Source: Bacteroidota bacterium
GTDB lineage: Bacteria > Bacteroidota > Bacteroidia > NS11-12g > UBA9320
Assembly (NCBI GenBank): GCA_002746305.1
Contig: NVWV01000001.1
Coordinates: forward strand, 186,001 to 250,000
DNA: 64,000 nucleotides
Direction of reading: 5' to 3'
The notes beneath the pieces were generated by a model. That model had not been told where the DNA came from, did not search any database, and was given only the letters and a program-made list of their open reading frames with translations. Positions 62,901 through 64,000 of the stretch are shown here, one piece after another. Numbering within the stretch: the first letter of the stretch is position 1; every line of letters begins with the position of its first letter. The position numbers were made by a program, and so were the translations under genes.

Positions 62901-64000
62901 CACGTTTATGATGTTTGATTACAAAGTCTCTCATTTTCGAGAGTGGGTGATACTTCAACATGCCCCTTGGAATTTTTTCGTATCGGATATCCTTGTAAAA
63001 ATCTTTCGATTCAATAATGGCTTTAGACTCTTCTCCAGTCATGTCAAACTCAATTTGAGGTATGTCCAATCTCCATACCACTTGATCCACAAATATTTCT
63101 ATCTCGTGATCGTTATTAAAAAATGGAGCTTGCTCTAAACCATTTTTACCACGGGTTAAAACCAAGACTTTCTTCTCCAAATTAAGGTTGAAATTAAGTT
63201 TTGGGTGATAGATTCTACCACTATCAGTGTTTATGGTAACTTCACTCTGTAACGCTGTTATTTTACCTTCTTTAAGGCTGAAATATTCTGATTTAGCAAC
63301 TATTCTAGGTTTATTCTTATAGTCGATTACCACACTTGACGGGGTTTGTGGACTACCGTTTGCAATGATTTCTGAACCTTTCATTGCATATCCTCCAGTG
63401 AAACGAACACTATTGTCCAAGTATGAACCCAATTCTATATTCTTTTTAAAAGAAACAAATTGAGGGAATTTGGATTTTTGGAGCTTCTCCTTAGTGATAT
63501 GGTCAGCACTAGAAGCCCTGTCTTTTAGACTGCCATATAAGGAATTAGTTAAGAAGTCTTTATTGGTGAATAGTACCGTATCGACATTAAGTTCTGCTTT
63601 ATCAAACCTGAGCTTATACTTGCCTTCAATTTCTGCATAAATATTATCGGGTCCAAAACCAACTCGTTCCCAAGTAACCTTGCCTTTTGTGCCTTCCCAC
63701 TCGTCGGTATCTAAAAAATAACTGCCAGAGGTTTGAAGTATAACGAGCTTGTCAACATGTGCTTGACAAATTAAGTCTATGTCCCGAAATGAAATTTGAA
63801 CTCTATTGTCTTTGAAAATGAATCGATAGTTATCTCCAGAACTATACCATGTCTTGGTTTCAGATGAGTAAAGAACGTTGTCCTTGAATAGATTGCGGGA
63901 TGCTGTAAGTAATGTCAAGAATGTTTTGTTCCCGTTAGAAATCGCAGGTATTAGGGCTTTGGACCAACTAATGTATTTTGCCTGTTCTATGGAGTCTTTT
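59908..64000 (-). CDS. Very large secreted-type protein, C-terminal part (cut by window edge)
   Basis: At least 1364 residues lie in one open frame running past the right end of the window. The frame stays open to 64000, so a start near 63918 (a TTG) is not reliable. The chain is mostly beta-like, with repeating cycles of WxxxxxxFDxxxxE-type strands, 'GKVTG-' turns and aromatic-rich segments such as FDFYSTRFDFDYYNF. Near the C-terminus comes YYLGSVTVASTDKEF ... GKFRIRTASARTVANFLTKI. No family or catalytic motif is recognised. Segments like SDKIDSMVIYTEDQ, DSLYINTNGH and VNDSIHIYPTMFNF recur in pattern and suggest a multi-repeat beta-sheet domain. Confidence 0.75.
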   Translation of the reverse strand, partial: KDSIEQAKYISWSKALIPAISNGNKTFLTLLTASRNLFKDNVLYSSETKTWYSSGDNYRFIFKDNRVQISFRDIDLICQAHVDKLVILQTSGSYFLDTDEWEGTKGKVTWERVGFGPDNIYAEIEGKYKLRFDKAELNVDTVLFTNKDFLTNSLYGSLKDRASSADHITKEKLQKSKFPQFVSFKKNIELGSYLDNSVRFTGGYAMKGSEIIANGSPQTPSSVVIDYKNKPRIVAKSEYFSLKEGKITALQSEVTINTDSGRIYHPKLNFNLNLEKKVLVLTRGKNGLEQAPFFNNDHEIEIFVDQVVWRLDIPQIEFDMTGEESKAIIESKDFYKDIRYEKIPRGMLKYHPLSKMRDFVIKHHKREFTFTEYADWMGSKQIYLKPQIIELADYGYLFFNPSTDSIKVRKKLDHAVLAHMELVDYDVIRFSSVISARSNAFLNLINNTFVIEGVRAFRFSDSQSVYAFPHEQKVILKNKRRMEFGGKVTGGKFDFYSTRFDFDYYNFDISSDKIDSMVIYTEDQTGRARLVAVKSVLRDINGTLEIDKSTNKSGLEDYPEYPRFTSRKGAIIAYDKKSIHGGVYDKDQFRFEVDPFTVENIDRFTTSELSFPGTFVSGGIIPEFRYEAKIMDDYSLGFEKVSPPGGYPMYGGKGQGEIDVKLSEEGFTAKGTIEYEGALISSQDILLTPDYTMAAAESYTVKEDSKYPNVIAKDVLTKWVPNNDSLYINTNGHTVQVLRDDQEFQGNLVQTSTQIAGTGILTWDNAKLTSKDMKFEPNKVNADESQIEIGSISGDKIAFASYNVESHVDFTTRIGEFKANEKGKLTDFPFNAYASSMDEYTWDMDAQTIELNKGPLLAQEKSYFISKKPDQQGLRFESTNALFDMKLGIIYAEKVPYIDVADSRVFPFDGKVELRENADMQRLKQSEMLAARDNKNHELFDGDLKIGGRYVISGSSYYEYKDKHNTGQVIFFNKMRVKGKGDTAILVSGFIKDSTGFAVSPKIGFKGKTQLHSDQEDLVFNGYVKPLHSIEEYPSAWFRYNQQPDPMDIIVPAYTIKNEDQRKMYATVSVANDSIHIYPTMFNFKRSYADLELTTDTGVFFYDEAKQQFFVGDSMKLLEGGIRGSYLSFNDATGEIYSEGKIDFGMDIDNNFSGAMAGNMNKMPGDSTFVINSILALNLRLPEDAYDRMIAVITEDEDNPLAENNNAFVKSAMAEYLNDKQLKKALEMTASTGEIKPIGELDRNIFISNMSLHYSPRKKKFLSYDPVHIATINGKQVNRAIDSRIAITKRRSSTRYTFYFEISKYDWFYVDYYLGSVTVASTDKEFNDIIKLQGPKMNKGKFRIRTASARTVANFLTKIEPVD

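Overview
The window is a stretch of ordinary chromosome from a member of the phylum Bacteroidota. It is AT-rich. Three large secreted proteins end in type IX secretion (T9SS) sorting domains, and a PorP/SprF-type T9SS membrane protein is present. DUF5723, DUF1573 and DUF423 families are also found. Many genes have the Bacteroidota -7 promoter element (TAnnTTTG) a few bases before the start codon, and Shine-Dalgarno sequences are not obvious. I cannot fix the class or genus from this sequence alone. No rRNA, tRNA, CRISPR array, insertion sequence or prophage was recognised.

Layout. 1-513 is the N-terminal part of a membrane pyrophosphatase, cut by the window edge, followed by a TylF-like methyltransferase. 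1466-5117 holds two tandem, paralogous T9SS-secreted PKD-type proteins, then lepA. 6969-9880 (minus) holds an unknown lipoprotein, a secreted N-acetylmuramoyl-alanine amidase and pcm. 9971-13211 (plus) is a tight three-gene unit of oxidoreductase-like protein, lipoprotein and polyprenyl-phosphate sugar transferase, none of which begins with ATG. Then come an alpha/beta hydrolase and an M13 peptidase. The M13 peptidase has a promoter embedded in a perfect 9-bp inverted repeat. 16226-18728 is an AlgX-like plus AlgI-like polysaccharide O-acetylation pair. 18800-27334 (minus) is housekeeping and membrane genes: a SulP transporter, a TsaC/YciO-type protein, sucC, DUF1573 and priA.

27424-29155 holds a lipoprotein and a sixA-DUF423 pair. 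29183-32776 (plus) is a compact envelope operon: a large lipoprotein, a DUF5723 outer-membrane protein, an FKBP lipoprotein and a 39-residue single-pass membrane microprotein. 32780-35665 (minus) is a translationally coupled tRNA-maturation cluster (cca, a pRiA4b ORF-3-like gene, miaA). 35749-42752 (minus) holds a GT32-type glycosyltransferase, a 1518-residue T9SS substrate and two lipoprotein genes that arose by tandem duplication. A PorP/SprF gene reads away from them at 43020.

43970-53253 contains a small secreted protein, a membrane-anchored patatin-like protein, an MBL-fold hydrolase, murB, a lipoprotein with a cytochrome-like CX4CH motif, mnmD, a GT2 glycosyltransferase and a cation-chloride-cotransporter-like permease. 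53552-59825 has two paralogous small outer-membrane proteins, a MauG-type di-heme peroxidase, a thioesterase/acyltransferase/thioesterase trio, a thioredoxin, a seven-helix membrane protein and a carboxypeptidase-Q-like M28 peptidase. The right end is filled by a very large unrecognised protein that runs off the window.

Recurring themes are cell-envelope and surface-protein export, promoters so close to start codons that transcripts are probably leaderless or nearly so, and convergent gene pairs whose stop codons overlap or nearly touch. I see no defence or mobile-element system. The best leads are the envelope operon with its microprotein, the duplicated lipoprotein/regulatory unit beside the giant T9SS substrate, the ATAA junction at 10903, and the palindromic promoter at 14145.
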